From UBA8914 sp034002905 (GTDB taxonomy: Bacteria; Pseudomonadota; Alphaproteobacteria; UBA9219): a DNA stretch of 61,916 bases. The position numbers and the translations under genes were made by a program. Below the pieces are notes generated by a model that made no database searches, was not told the origin of the DNA, and saw nothing but the letters and a program-made list of their open reading frames with translations. The stretch spans positions 1 to 61,916 of the forward strand of contig JAVEZQ010000011.1 of the NCBI GenBank assembly GCA_034002905.1, read 5' to 3'. This document shows, piece after piece, positions 8,808 through 18,364 of the stretch (position 1 is its first letter; each line of letters begins with the position of its first letter).

Positions 8808-9223
8808 GGGTTTTCCAGTATCATCTTCTCTCTAATCTTGCGATAACGCTCTTGACGCAAGGCAGGTGGCTCCAGCCCATATCGCTGGAGAATAATTGGG
8901 TGCTCATAATAATAGAGCGCACACAAATACTGATAAAGCTGAATCAAAGAAGCAAACGGTCCACCCCATATGCTCAGGAATAAAACTGTTTTCCTGCACT
9001 TCACGTGAAAGGCCGAGGCCTCCCCCTTTGCAATGATGATCGAAGGCAATAAGAAAACCCATAAGAGCGGCGTCAAAATAAGCGCCGCCGCCTGAACGAA
9101 CCATGGCGCGTTTCTAATAGCACGGCTGAGAAATGACGATATTTCTCGCTTAAGACGCTCATCCTCTTCCGCAGATAGAAGGGCGGCAAACGGCATCATC
9201 GCCGTAATAATGGGGTGCTTCAT
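8804..9223 (-). CDS. Small membrane protein of unknown function in the glycan operon
   Basis: The product is 139 residues if the ATG at 9223 is used; a TTG at 9286 with GGGAG very close would add 21 residues. Charged N-terminal helix, then hydrophobic stretches around WFVQAAALILTPLLWVFLL and TVLFLSIWGGPFASL, then a basic C-terminal helix. Stop and start overlap the GMC gene by four bases. The size and position suggest a membrane anchor or accessory subunit for the GMC enzyme. I do not recognise the family. Confidence 0.6.
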   Translation of the reverse strand: MKHPIITAMMPFAALLSAEEDERLKREISSFLSRAIRNAPWFVQAAALILTPLLWVFLLPSIIIAKGEASAFHVKCRKTVLFLSIWGGPFASLIQLYQYLCALYYYEHPIILQRYGLEPPALRQERYRKIREKMILENP

Positions 9224-9302
9224 TGAGGATAAACCCTGTTTCGACAAGAGACTATTAACACTATCGCCGTCTCCATAGAAAGACAAGGCTCCCTTTTGCC
9301 GC

Positions 9303-10337
9303 CTAGAATCTTGAGACGGCTTTGAGCAGGCCCAAAGCGCCCTGTTTAATCAAACTACGGTGAGGCGACCGGCCAGACTCTTTCTCTTTTCGATCCGAAG
9401 AGACAAACCAATTATATGCCTCGATCATCATTTCGCGGTTACCAAAGCGCGGATGCCAATCCAAAGCCTCTGTAACATGTGATGAGTCAAAGTAAAACGC
9501 TTTGTGATAGGTCTTATAATGCCATGGGCTCAGCGGCGAGAGCTTGAGAACATCCAATAGCTCTAGCAGCCACATGGCAGGCAACACAGGAAGCGATTTA
9601 ACCTTAGAGCGAGACCCGACCTCTTTAATCAAAGCCTCCAAATCCTCACGCAATGTACCATACCGCGGGGCGCCGACATTATAGAGCCCTGTTTTTTGCT
9701 TTAATGCCGCAAGGACACTGACTTCGGCCAAATCTTCCGCGTGAAGGAACTGAAACAAAACATTGCCCGAACCGATCACATAGATATGAGCATTGTCGCG
9801 TATCCACTCGAAGAGAATGGCAAAAATACCCAGACGATTACGCCCGATAACCGTTCTAGGCCGTATACAGCAAGCCGGAAATCCATCTTTGATCGCCTGC
9901 TGAACCAGTGCATCGGCGCGAGCCTTGGCACGGCCATAGATTTCTATCGGGTTATGGGGGGCATCAGGCGGGATGGGCATGGTATCTGGGACCCCAAAAA
10001 TCGCACTGGACGACATAAAGGCAAAGAACTTCACGCCTGCCTTTTGGGCCTGTTCTAAAGCAATCCTCGTTCCGCCAACGATCACTTGCTCATAGCGCTC
10101 GGCCGCTTTGGACAAAGGCACAAGCGCAACATTGTGGTGAACATAATCAACGCCCTGCATCGCCCGCGCAACGACAGTTTCATCCCGAATGTCACCATAA
10201 ACAAAGTCGACATCCTTGGGCAAATCATCTGCTTTCCATAGATCCAGAACTCTCACCTGCTCACCACGGGCAAGAAGGTTCTGGACGATGTAACTTCCAA
10301 CAAAACCAGAACCGCCAGTTACAAGATGTAAACTCAT
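9303..10337 (-). CDS. NAD-dependent epimerase/dehydratase (extended SDR)
   Basis: The product is 344 residues. The ATG at 10337 has AGGTGGT upstream; two GTG codons nine and six bases earlier are less likely. The Rossmann motif is VTGGSGFVGSYI near the N-terminus, the catalytic Ser lies in FMSSSAIFG and the YxxxK motif is YGRAK. The C-terminal third is the substrate-binding domain of extended SDRs, as in NDP-sugar epimerases and sterol dehydrogenases. It is first in the operon with the GMC flavoprotein, UbiA enzyme and GT-C protein, and may reduce or epimerise the sugar of the same donor (a DprE2-like part). Substrate is not determined. Confidence 0.85.
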   Translation of the reverse strand: MSLHLVTGGSGFVGSYIVQNLLARGEQVRVLDLWKADDLPKDVDFVYGDIRDETVVARAMQGVDYVHHNVALVPLSKAAERYEQVIVGGTRIALEQAQKAGVKFFAFMSSSAIFGVPDTMPIPPDAPHNPIEIYGRAKARADALVQQAIKDGFPACCIRPRTVIGRNRLGIFAILFEWIRDNAHIYVIGSGNVLFQFLHAEDLAEVSVLAALKQKTGLYNVGAPRYGTLREDLEALIKEVGSRSKVKSLPVLPAMWLLELLDVLKLSPLSPWHYKTYHKAFYFDSSHVTEALDWHPRFGNREMMIEAYNWFVSSDRKEKESGRSPHRSLIKQGALGLLKAVSRF

Positions 10338-10377
10338 TAACACCACCTATACACGCAAAGTACTATTATGCAGTAAA

Positions 10378-11805
10378 TTACCAGACATCGCCCATAGCCC
10401 TTGGCTGCGAAACATTCGAACGAGCCTCCATCTTCTCCACTTCGCCGTAAAGAACACCGACATGCTCATTCAATTGGGCAATCGCCTTGATCATTGAGTT
10501 CATGATATCGTTTTTCTTGGCCTCAATCTGCTCGTTTGCTTCGTTGTCTACAAGTGGTGAACCCAGTTCACTCATATTTTTCTCAAGAGTAGCCAGACGC
10601 ATTTCTATAGCTTCTTGCTGCCACGCTAATAATCGAACCAGTTCCGCATGCCGATTTTCTGATTGTTCGGTATTCAAGTTTAAAACCTCTTGAACCCTGC
10701 CTAAGGCCTCATCGACATGTAAAACAATCATTTGCTTAACTTCTTCATCAGACACTCGGCTATTTCTTCCTTCAAGCAAGCGGCACAACGCGGTGATCTG
10801 ATCAAGAAGGACCCGATTGGTCTCGGCTTTTTCTTGGAAATGTGCGTAAGTCTGCCCGACAAGAACGCGCATATCGCCTGCTGCGGCCTCAAACTTATCG
10901 CCATTTGCTTGCATCTTGACATACAATGATGCGGCGCGATTTGCCGCATTCTCAGCATTGCCGGCAAGACGTTCCATTGTCGCGTTATTGGTTTCGGTGG
11001 CCTCGCGCAGATCCCTTTCCATCTTGAGAATATGGCTCAGGGCATGAGCAATCTGAACATCGGCGAGGTGGGCCGCCTGCATGATGTTTTGTGCACTTCC
11101 CTGCAAACGGGGCGCAACTTCGTCAAGCCTGTTTAAGTATTCTTTGTTATCATCCAGATTTGCCTTGCCTGAAGAGTCAGCTAGCGCAGCGCCGTTCGTG
11201 CTGCGCTGTCCGATTTTCCACAAAAGAAGAGTAAGCCCAATAAAAGCGCCCGCCATAGCGGATAAAGTTAATACCATTGTCCAAGTTGCAGCATCTACTT
11301 TCCTTGCTTGTTCTTGCTTGGGAGAAAGCGTCTGGATTCGCGCCTCTAGCGCAGAGGCCGCATTAGCGGCCAGAATGAGATCTGCTGGAGTCAACCCGCT
11401 ATTGAAGGCATCACCACTTGTTTCAGCGCGCACAAGGATATCATTGTAAATTGCCATAATGGAGTCTATCTCGCGCCGTTGAGTGGACGAAGCCGTCTGT
11501 GACAACTTCCCCGCCGCATCGCGAGCTTCCTCATAAGATTGACGCATTTTGACTAAAGCTGCCCGATCCATTCGGCTCATATAAAGGCGTGCCGAATCAA
11601 CAAAGCCACCATAGCCGAGCTTGGAGATCGCCAAAGACGCGATGTTTTTAGACGAAGGTACAGACGAATCTTGTGAGACGTCATCAAGGCGGAATTTGGC
11701 GTATCCCGCTGTTCCCGCTATTCCCAAACACAAGAGAAAAAAAACGACGGAAAGAATGTGAAAAGAGGCAGATGAACCTGCCTGCACAGTAGGAGCAGAA
11801 GCCAT
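10378..11805 (-). CDS. Two-helix membrane protein with long cytoplasmic coiled coil
   Basis: The product is 475 residues from the ATG at 11805, which has GAGAG upstream; a TTG at 11877 would add 24. One hydrophobic helix near the N-terminus (FHILSVVFFLLCLGIAGTAG), a mostly helical periplasmic stretch of about 140 residues, a second helix (MVLTLSAMAGAFIGLTLLLW), then about 250 residues of charged heptad-rich helix. This is the layout of a chemoreceptor or a sensor, but I see no HAMP signature, no chemoreceptor hairpin tip and no kinase or cyclase domain. It may be a scaffold or polar organiser. It lies 40 bases before the SDR gene, so it could head the glycan operon. Confidence 0.6.
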   Translation of the reverse strand: MASAPTVQAGSSASFHILSVVFFLLCLGIAGTAGYAKFRLDDVSQDSSVPSSKNIASLAISKLGYGGFVDSARLYMSRMDRAALVKMRQSYEEARDAAGKLSQTASSTQRREIDSIMAIYNDILVRAETSGDAFNSGLTPADLILAANAASALEARIQTLSPKQEQARKVDAATWTMVLTLSAMAGAFIGLTLLLWKIGQRSTNGAALADSSGKANLDDNKEYLNRLDEVAPRLQGSAQNIMQAAHLADVQIAHALSHILKMERDLREATETNNATMERLAGNAENAANRAASLYVKMQANGDKFEAAAGDMRVLVGQTYAHFQEKAETNRVLLDQITALCRLLEGRNSRVSDEEVKQMIVLHVDEALGRVQEVLNLNTEQSENRHAELVRLLAWQQEAIEMRLATLEKNMSELGSPLVDNEANEQIEAKKNDIMNSMIKAIAQLNEHVGVLYGEVEKMEARSNVSQPRAMGDVW

Positions 11806-11904
11806 TGGGTACGCTCTCAAAACAGAATCGAAGGATAAGACGATGGGAACGCTAGCAGATTCCACGCACTCCGTCAAAGAAAGAGGAGTTGGCCTACCAT
11901 TCTG

Positions 11905-12411
11905 TTACTGATAGCTTACAACGACATCAAACGATGGTTCCGCAACCGCACCAATAGCTTGCGTTCCATCAACATTCACTGTGACCCCGACAAGAAGTAA
12001 CTTCCCTGAGCTAGGCGGAGCCTGTCCAGCCAAAGCACAGGGTACCTCACTTCCCCCATCGTAAGAACAGGTTGCTAACGAGGGGGTGACGCCCCCATCC
12101 GGTTGATAGTTTTGGGTTGAGATAGATATTGTCTGTGTCGATGATCCTGAAATAGTCATGCTGCCCGCACCCGTCGTTCCGCCAAGCACAGCATCTTGGT
12201 CTGTTCCCGTCACTGCACCACTGGAGGATAAGACGTAGGTACCAGCAGAACCGGCAAGCAAAGTTCCGAAATTGATTGGCGTAACATTCACGATCTGAAG
12301 CGCATCGGAAAAAACCATGTGGGCCACAACAGAATTGGTTGCAGCACGAAGCTCGTGCGCATTCAAAACGAAAAAGAACAGAAGAATAATTATATTATTT
12401 CTAATCTTCAT
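11905..12411 (-). CDS. DUF4402-type secreted subunit (pilus locus, distal copy)
   Basis: The product is 168 residues. A signal peptide ends near ELRA, followed by ATNSVVAHMVFSDALQIVNV and PINFGTLLAGSAG, the start of a DUF4402 domain. One Cys pair (CSYDGGSEVPC) recurs at the same place in the subunit at 18365. The last strand SFDVVVSYQ is the sort of C-terminal strand that a chaperone could recognise, though donor-strand exchange is not proven for this family. It lies beyond the usher gene, separated by an AT-rich gap of 289 bases (12412-12700) in which I find no gene, so it may have its own promoter. Likely a minor or tip subunit. Confidence 0.75.
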   Translation of the reverse strand: MKIRNNIIILLFFFVLNAHELRAATNSVVAHMVFSDALQIVNVTPINFGTLLAGSAGTYVLSSSGAVTGTDQDAVLGGTTGAGSMTISGSSTQTISISTQNYQPDGGVTPSLATCSYDGGSEVPCALAGQAPPSSGKLLLVGVTVNVDGTQAIGAVAEPSFDVVVSYQ

Positions 12412-12700
12412 TTCTAAGTCACATACGAATATGCATATACCCCTTTAAGGCATACGACTTTCGATCAATTCGTTAAATTTCATTCTTTCCAAAACGACAT
12501 CAGCAATCAGAACCTAACATCCATTATAGCACGAAATTGCAAATAAATCAATTATATAGAGAATACGGTTGTACCCAACACAAACATACACGCTGCAGTG
12601 CAGCAATAAGCTATCCATATGGATTAAATAAATTATTACATATAAAATAGCGATTAGCTCAAATTTATTAAAAAGTCAAAGAGTAGAGAAAGAATAAACC

Positions 12701-15700
12701 TCATTTTTGTTTTAACACTACATCATCGGGAGGGGGAACAGAAAGATCCGCCTTTTGTTCAATAACAACATCTTGACCAGTAACAAAATTATCAATGCGA
12801 TCAACGACGACATGCACTTTATCTCTTAACATCGCGTTTAGCTGTGAAAGCACATCATCTGGGACCGAGAGCCAATATTCTCCCTTCTCAACATTCTCAA
12901 ATGTGTAATACCCCTCAGCGTCACTAATCACGCGCTTTAGAATTTTTTTGTCCTTATCCGTCAATTCAACAACAATATTCCCAAGAGGTCGCCTTTCTCC
13001 ATTTTTCTCGAGGAAATACGAATTGCCATCAATAATTGTCGTCTGGACAAGAGGAAAGTCCGCAACAACTACATCACCTGGCCGCGTTCTAACACGATAA
13101 CCATTTGTCTTCGGTGAGATGAGCGGGTCATCAATCGATGATGCATTAAGCTCGACCTTAGCGATATTATACGGTGCGACCGGCGCAACAAAATAGCCCC
13201 CCTCATCCATTTTAACTGGCAAACGATTAACGCGAACGGCCGCGTCGGGGAATAATTTTTCTCCTTCATCATAAACGCCGTTCCCATTAACATCCGAAAA
13301 AATGCGCCCGGCAACTGCGCCACCTGAAGATGTTTGCTGCGGCTGGGCCTGCCATTTATTGGTTGAAGGATTATGGACCAATGAAAAGAGAACATTCATA
13401 CCAACTGAATAATTTCCATTAGTATCAATGAAATTATTGAAACTCAGACGAAATGCATCAAAGTCCCAGATCATCGATTGCCCAAAAGACGTATCCCTTG
13501 TCGACATATCTCTTTCAATCTGACTTTGGGCCGTCAACTTATCTGTTAGCCTGTAATCCGCAGCAACAGAGGTACTATGGAACCCAGAAGTTGGAGCAAA
13601 ATCATATATACCTGTTGTTCGGAAACTGATATTCCATAAACGTGTTTGTAGCCCGAATGTATCGCGAAGGGTTCGTTCCCCATTGTAAATATAATCCAGC
13701 TTGTTACTAAAGCTCAGACCCCAGAAACTCTTTGAAAGTTGAACACCTTGTGTCCAACGCGGGTCTTTTTGTGTATCAACAAAAGTCTCACGCAGAGAAG
13801 AAATCCCCAAAGTAAATCCTTGAATGACCGGAAGATAAAATTGCGAATTAGCATCTAATTGTGCTTCTGAACGAAGTGGTTCTTCCGTATAATTGACCGC
13901 CTCGCTAACAAAATCTTTATAGTGACGATATCGCGCACGCAGGCTAACGTCTTCAAAGCCACCAAGCGCAGACACACCACCTGCCCAACCACCTGCTGTC
14001 AGATCCCGGGCTGCCGTAAACTCAGCAAGGACACCCGCAAGACTTGCATTCGTTGAAGCCACAGCATAGCGATGTGTGCCGTCCTCAAGCTCTGTCTGCG
14101 CCATAGAAATGCCAAGTGTAAAATCAGGCGTGAGCCCATAGCGGAAGGATCCAACATACTGGGGAGCATTCGGCAAACGTGTATCTTCCGTTTTTCGAGG
14201 GCCTAGGAGATTTACGTTGCGTTCGTCGGCTCCAAAAGTATACTCAAACTTACCCTGCTGAAGCATGGCATTTGAAGCTGAAATCGTCTCAACACGTTCT
14301 TCTGTTTGCCCCTGCGGTCCATAGAAAACAAGGCGGAAAACGTTTTGACCATACAAGATCGGTATATCGGTAAAGTTATATCGTCCAGAAGAGTCAACTT
14401 GTTGGAACGCTACAAGAATATTATTACGATACAACTCAACTTCATGCCCAGGAACGGAGACGCCAGTAAAACTATGAACGTCGAAATTGTCGGGCATCGA
14501 AACATCGCGATTGGTCAGTGTCGCTCCACGACCATTGGAGTTCACTGTAGCAAAGGAAACCGAAGGGAGTGTGATGTCGCCAACAGCAAAGGATGTTGCG
14601 CGAAGAGGCCCTAAAAGCTGCGAAGTCGGGTCCTCACGCCCGAGTACCAATCGAAAGTTTTGAAGAGCTCTATGATCGGTTGATCCTTGTGCATAAAATT
14701 GGCTGGTCATATAACCCAAATCCATCGCACCCTGAACATTATAGTTGCTCGTATAGTTCTTGGTCTGAGAGTTTTTAACACTATGCCTGTAATATGATCC
14801 TATATCGACATCAATCGATGGATAACCGACAAGACGATATGGGTTTTCGAGTAATGGCAGGTCATCATCTTTTGGCTTCGTCACTGAAAGAAGCTTGTTC
14901 CATTGATTTCGACGCTCCTCCGATGCTTCTTGGGGAAATAGCTTATCCGTCTCCAACTGGAGGACTCCCTGCTCCCTATTGACAGTACATTTGATGCCAA
15001 ACCATGCAGCAAAACTCTCGACATTCACATAGAGACGGCCGTCCTTTACCTGAATGTCTTGTGATTTTAGCGTTTCTGTTTTTCCATCATAACGAACCTC
15101 TTTACGTGATAAACTCAGTGTAAATTCATTGTCAGGAGTAAAGGAAAAACCGCTTGCTTCGGTTTCGTCTTTTTCAACCTTGATAGGAAAGTCAAGAATT
15201 TGGATCAAATCATTAAATGGAAGATAGACTTGACCGGAATAATCCATAGCCTCGACAAAATTCCCGTCTGGTCTTGCGCTTTTGATTTTGGGAGCCAAAA
15301 TTAACGGCTCACCGTCACCCGAAGATTCCGTATCTGCCTGTCTCTTACCCTCTTCGTGTGTTCCCGATTCTTCAAGATGTAGAACATCCTGCGCCTCCGC
15401 GGGCTCAACCTTCCCGACAGACTGTGACGGCAACGCCGCCATACTCTTCTGATCATCAATGATAACGGGAGCAACAGGCGCTGCGCTTGGAGCAGGAGCA
15501 AGTTCAGCTACATCGTGTTTTGGCGGCTCATGTTTTTGTTCTTCCTTTTCCGGCAAACGCAGTCTACGCCGCGATTGGTCGACAATGAACGCTGCATGTG
15601 GGAAAAGACGGTAAATGAGATCGGTATTGGCATAGATAATATTTTCATCCATAAAGGCGTCGTTATGGAAAAGGCTGTGTTTTCCCTGCGCATCTGCATA

Positions 15701-16855
15701 TTCGCGCTTATCAAGATCAAGCGTGATCCGTCCGCCGTCTTCAGCGCTCATCTCTATCGTGGTCGAACTTGTCCGTTGTGAAAAATCATTTTCGGCGAAA
15801 CGCAAGAATGAATCTAAGCGAAGAAACACGCCACGTGCGCCGATATACGCATCGATGGAACCTAGTTTTTGATCAGAGCGGATAACGTCCAGCGACTGCC
15901 AGTTGCTTGCTTGAACGGGCGTAAACTGAATCCCTGTCGAGGCTGTCATAGTCGTTTGCGCTTGGCGTATCTCTTTTTTCTTTTTTTCCTCAACTTTACG
16001 AGCAGGCGGTTCAACGACTGGTTGTGATATATTTTGTTTCGTGGATAACTCTGGCGACGGTGGGCCGGCCACCTTCATTTTCTTCTCGCCATACTGGCCT
16101 TGTGGGCCATAGACAAGAACACGAAAATCATTATCGCCAAAGAGAACGGGAATATTTGAAAAAGCGTACCGTCCAGCCGCGTTTGTATATTGAAATGCAA
16201 GTAACACATCATTTCTGTACAACTCGACCTCATAACCGGGACCGGCTTTTCCACTGAAATCATGCGTTTGCGAAGACTGATTGGTCGGCGTTCCTTGCTG
16301 TGAAGCCGATGCAAATGTTTTTTCTCTGGCAAGCTGGCGCAGTTCTCTGGCTTGGAAAGGTAATAGATATTTTGTTGCGAACTGAAGTGTACCCTTTACA
16401 TGGTCTGGAGTAATTGTCATATCAAACCACGATGCCAAAGCTTCTTGCGCAATATAGAGATGGCCGTTCGATCTGATGAAATTGTCTGCGGCAACAGAGC
16501 GCTTGCTTGTCCCTATCCTTAAATCTCCCGATGAGATATCAAGAACAAACTTTTTATCCGGGCTTACGAAAAATCCTGCTGCGTTGGAAAGGTTACTATC
16601 TAAGTGAATAGGAAAATCGAAAAGGTCTAAAAACTCGGTAAAATCTATAAATAACCCCTGCCGAGTTTCTATTGCACCCAAAGCCCTTCGTGCTGGCGTC
16701 TCGTTGACGACAGCACGAAGGACAAGCGATTTAACGTTGGCCGAAGATTGCGTGACGTTGCTTGGCTCGGCTGCCATGCCACTGTAATCAGGCACAACCG
16801 CGAACGCAGCCAAGCAAACGCACATCGCCCGCAAAGATACACCTGCCTTAAACAT
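12701..16855 (-). CDS. Very large outer-membrane usher-like protein with duplicated N-terminal modules
   Basis: The product is 1384 residues. After a signal peptide come three stalk-like modules resembling copper amine oxidase N-terminal domains (about 45-165, 320-435 and 520-640), separated by proline/glutamate-rich linkers. Residues about 200-254 and 797-850 are copies of one another: both carry the pattern VELYRN(D/N)xLxAFQ and RxxxYGPQGQ, as in the plug or middle domain of CS1-type ushers. Residues about 660-1190 read as a beta barrel of alternating strands. Then an SdrD-B-like domain (IFSDVNGNGVYDEGE) and a carboxypeptidase-regulatory-like domain near the C-terminus. It should secrete and anchor the DUF4402 subunits together with the chaperone 88 bases upstream. 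A normal usher has about 800-900 residues, so the N-terminal extension is unusual. Confidence 0.75.
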   Translation of the reverse strand: MFKAGVSLRAMCVCLAAFAVVPDYSGMAAEPSNVTQSSANVKSLVLRAVVNETPARRALGAIETRQGLFIDFTEFLDLFDFPIHLDSNLSNAAGFFVSPDKKFVLDISSGDLRIGTSKRSVAADNFIRSNGHLYIAQEALASWFDMTITPDHVKGTLQFATKYLLPFQARELRQLAREKTFASASQQGTPTNQSSQTHDFSGKAGPGYEVELYRNDVLLAFQYTNAAGRYAFSNIPVLFGDNDFRVLVYGPQGQYGEKKMKVAGPPSPELSTKQNISQPVVEPPARKVEEKKKKEIRQAQTTMTASTGIQFTPVQASNWQSLDVIRSDQKLGSIDAYIGARGVFLRLDSFLRFAENDFSQRTSSTTIEMSAEDGGRITLDLDKREYADAQGKHSLFHNDAFMDENIIYANTDLIYRLFPHAAFIVDQSRRRLRLPEKEEQKHEPPKHDVAELAPAPSAAPVAPVIIDDQKSMAALPSQSVGKVEPAEAQDVLHLEESGTHEEGKRQADTESSGDGEPLILAPKIKSARPDGNFVEAMDYSGQVYLPFNDLIQILDFPIKVEKDETEASGFSFTPDNEFTLSLSRKEVRYDGKTETLKSQDIQVKDGRLYVNVESFAAWFGIKCTVNREQGVLQLETDKLFPQEASEERRNQWNKLLSVTKPKDDDLPLLENPYRLVGYPSIDVDIGSYYRHSVKNSQTKNYTSNYNVQGAMDLGYMTSQFYAQGSTDHRALQNFRLVLGREDPTSQLLGPLRATSFAVGDITLPSVSFATVNSNGRGATLTNRDVSMPDNFDVHSFTGVSVPGHEVELYRNNILVAFQQVDSSGRYNFTDIPILYGQNVFRLVFYGPQGQTEERVETISASNAMLQQGKFEYTFGADERNVNLLGPRKTEDTRLPNAPQYVGSFRYGLTPDFTLGISMAQTELEDGTHRYAVASTNASLAGVLAEFTAARDLTAGGWAGGVSALGGFEDVSLRARYRHYKDFVSEAVNYTEEPLRSEAQLDANSQFYLPVIQGFTLGISSLRETFVDTQKDPRWTQGVQLSKSFWGLSFSNKLDYIYNGERTLRDTFGLQTRLWNISFRTTGIYDFAPTSGFHSTSVAADYRLTDKLTAQSQIERDMSTRDTSFGQSMIWDFDAFRLSFNNFIDTNGNYSVGMNVLFSLVHNPSTNKWQAQPQQTSSGGAVAGRIFSDVNGNGVYDEGEKLFPDAAVRVNRLPVKMDEGGYFVAPVAPYNIAKVELNASSIDDPLISPKTNGYRVRTRPGDVVVADFPLVQTTIIDGNSYFLEKNGERRPLGNIVVELTDKDKKILKRVISDAEGYYTFENVEKGEYWLSVPDDVLSQLNAMLRDKVHVVVDRIDNFVTGQDVVIEQKADLSVPPPDDVVLKQK

Positions 16856-16943
16856 GGTAGCCCGCGGGGGACCTAGCTCTAGATCCCGGCGAGAGGGCTC
16901 CTTGCCTTGTCAACGCGATGCGGCAATTTGCTCTCATAACGCC

Positions 16944-17777
16944 TCATGGTGTTAGGACTTTGGAGGCAAGAACCTGACTGCCTTCGTCTTCTTGAGACAC
17001 AAAAGAAACCTGTAGTTTACCCTTGTGGATATCAAGACCCGCAGGCACCTTGAGGGGGACAATCTGGCTACGTTTGGAGACACCGCGATAAATGGCTACG
17101 CCTCGAAAAAAGGCGAGTTGCGTTTCCTTGCCATCGGTAGCGGTATGGACGACTTTGACATCAGCCAATACGGAACGATTGCCGGAGAATCCAAAAAATA
17201 CTTTAACTTTTGGCTCAGATTTTCCAGTAGTGTCAGGCGGAAGAAGCTTGACGTCATCCATGCTGACTTTGAAACTTGTTTCGCCCTTGCGTATGATTAT
17301 CGGGATGACCGTAGTCATCTTTGTTTGAAGGGCGATACCAACCCCTTTATCGGTCGGGCCCTCAGTTTTTGGCTCGGCATTGCTGTCTGTCATACGGATC
17401 TGCAGGTGAGATTTGTATTCACCATCGGGAATGTCTTCTCCGCCCCGGACAAGGATGCGAACATTCTGGTTGGCGTCAGGCTTCAGCGTCATGCTGCGGG
17501 GAGATAAGCTGATCATATCCATTGCGGAAAACTCGTCTTTTGATCCGTCTTCACGAATTTTTATCCCGCCCTCCTCGCTCATAATCGTGTCTACCAGCTC
17601 GACCTTATAACGGCCTGTGGCATCACCATTATTTCTAACTGTAACCGTCGCAAAACGTTTACCATTTTGCATGACAACTCGCGTCGGTGACACAAGAAGA
17701 CCCGCATTGCGCGCCCAGCTCGGCTGGGCAGCGACAAGCAAGCTTAGCACCACGATTAGAGAGAAGAATTTTTTCAT
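16944..17777 (-). CDS. Periplasmic pilus-assembly chaperone (PapD-like)
   Basis: The product is 277 residues. The ATG at 17777 follows GGAGG at nine bases; an earlier in-frame ATG at 17792 overlaps that site and is less likely. The signal peptide ends near PSWA. The first domain starts LLVSPTRVVMQNGKRFATVTVRN, the opening strand arrangement of fimbrial chaperones; SLSPRSMTLKPDANQNVRI corresponds to the G1-strand approach seen in the family. The second domain contains FFRGVAIYRGVSKR. The protein would hold DUF4402 subunits in the periplasm before export through the usher. It sits between a subunit gene and the usher gene in the same direction. Divergence from classical PapD suggests the alternative (CS1-like) branch. 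Confidence 0.85.
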   Translation of the reverse strand: MKKFFSLIVVLSLLVAAQPSWARNAGLLVSPTRVVMQNGKRFATVTVRNNGDATGRYKVELVDTIMSEEGGIKIREDGSKDEFSAMDMISLSPRSMTLKPDANQNVRILVRGGEDIPDGEYKSHLQIRMTDSNAEPKTEGPTDKGVGIALQTKMTTVIPIIIRKGETSFKVSMDDVKLLPPDTTGKSEPKVKVFFGFSGNRSVLADVKVVHTATDGKETQLAFFRGVAIYRGVSKRSQIVPLKVPAGLDIHKGKLQVSFVSQEDEGSQVLASKVLTP

Positions 17778-17792
17778 ATTAACTGCCTCCAT

Positions 17793-18278
17793 TTATTGCA
17801 CAAAGATGATTATGTCGATAGACCCTGCATAGCTTCCCTTGGCAACAGATGAATTCGCCGTCAAGGTAGCGCCAAGATACAGAGGGGTTGTTGCCGGCTT
17901 TTTGGACGGCAAAGGCAATGTCGAACTCGGGAAGGAGCTGATTGTTGTGCTTTGGTACAAGCCTGTAAACGCACCGAGCGTCACACCACTTGTGCCTGCA
18001 TTCGTCACTGAAATGTCGAGAGAAATAGAAACACTGCCACCCCCAATCATCGAAAGGTCGTAAACACCACGGCTTGCCGTACCTGAAATAATTTGTGCCG
18101 TACCGGAAGTAGCTGAATTAAGGGGATTTATTGTCAGCGAAGACGAAGACGAAGGAATGGCCAGCGTAGGGAAAGTCAGCCTCTGTGTTTGAACCAGCGA
18201 GATGCTTGCTGCAGCCCACACCATGTCTGGCAGTAAACAAAACAAGGCTAGAAGGAGGGGAAAACAGAATCGGAACAT
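17793..18278 (-). CDS. DUF4402-type secreted subunit (divergent)
   Basis: The product is 161 residues from the ATG at 18278; a TTG at 18308 would add ten. A signal peptide with a long hydrophobic core ends near MVWA. The mature part is Ser/Thr/Gly-rich beta sequence (SLTINPLNSATSGTAQIISG) ending in SYAGSIDIIIFVQ, close to the ending of DUF4402 and spore-coat-like pilins. It has no Cys pair, unlike the two other subunits. It stops 15 bases before the chaperone start, so the two are surely co-transcribed. Probably a minor subunit or adaptor. Family assignment is weaker than for the copy at 18365. Confidence 0.65.
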   Translation of the reverse strand: MFRFCFPLLLALFCLLPDMVWAAASISLVQTQRLTFPTLAIPSSSSSLTINPLNSATSGTAQIISGTASRGVYDLSMIGGGSVSISLDISVTNAGTSGVTLGAFTGLYQSTTISSFPSSTLPLPSKKPATTPLYLGATLTANSSVAKGSYAGSIDIIIFVQ

Positions 18279-18308
18279 ACAACCGTAATAGCATGCTCCC
18301 AAAAACAA

Positions 18309-18330
18309 GGGCAGGAATTTCTTCCTGCCC
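18309..18330 (-). terminator. Hairpin between the major subunit gene and the chaperone genes
   Basis: GGGCAGGAA and TTCCTGCCC form a perfect 9-bp stem with a four-base loop, followed on the minus strand by TTGTTTTT. It lies just after the 18365 subunit gene. It probably acts as a leaky terminator or 3' stabiliser that makes the first subunit more abundant than the chaperone and usher. Confidence 0.65.
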
Positions 18331-18364
18331 CTGATTCATTCAACTTTCCGTTGTCGGAACGGTA

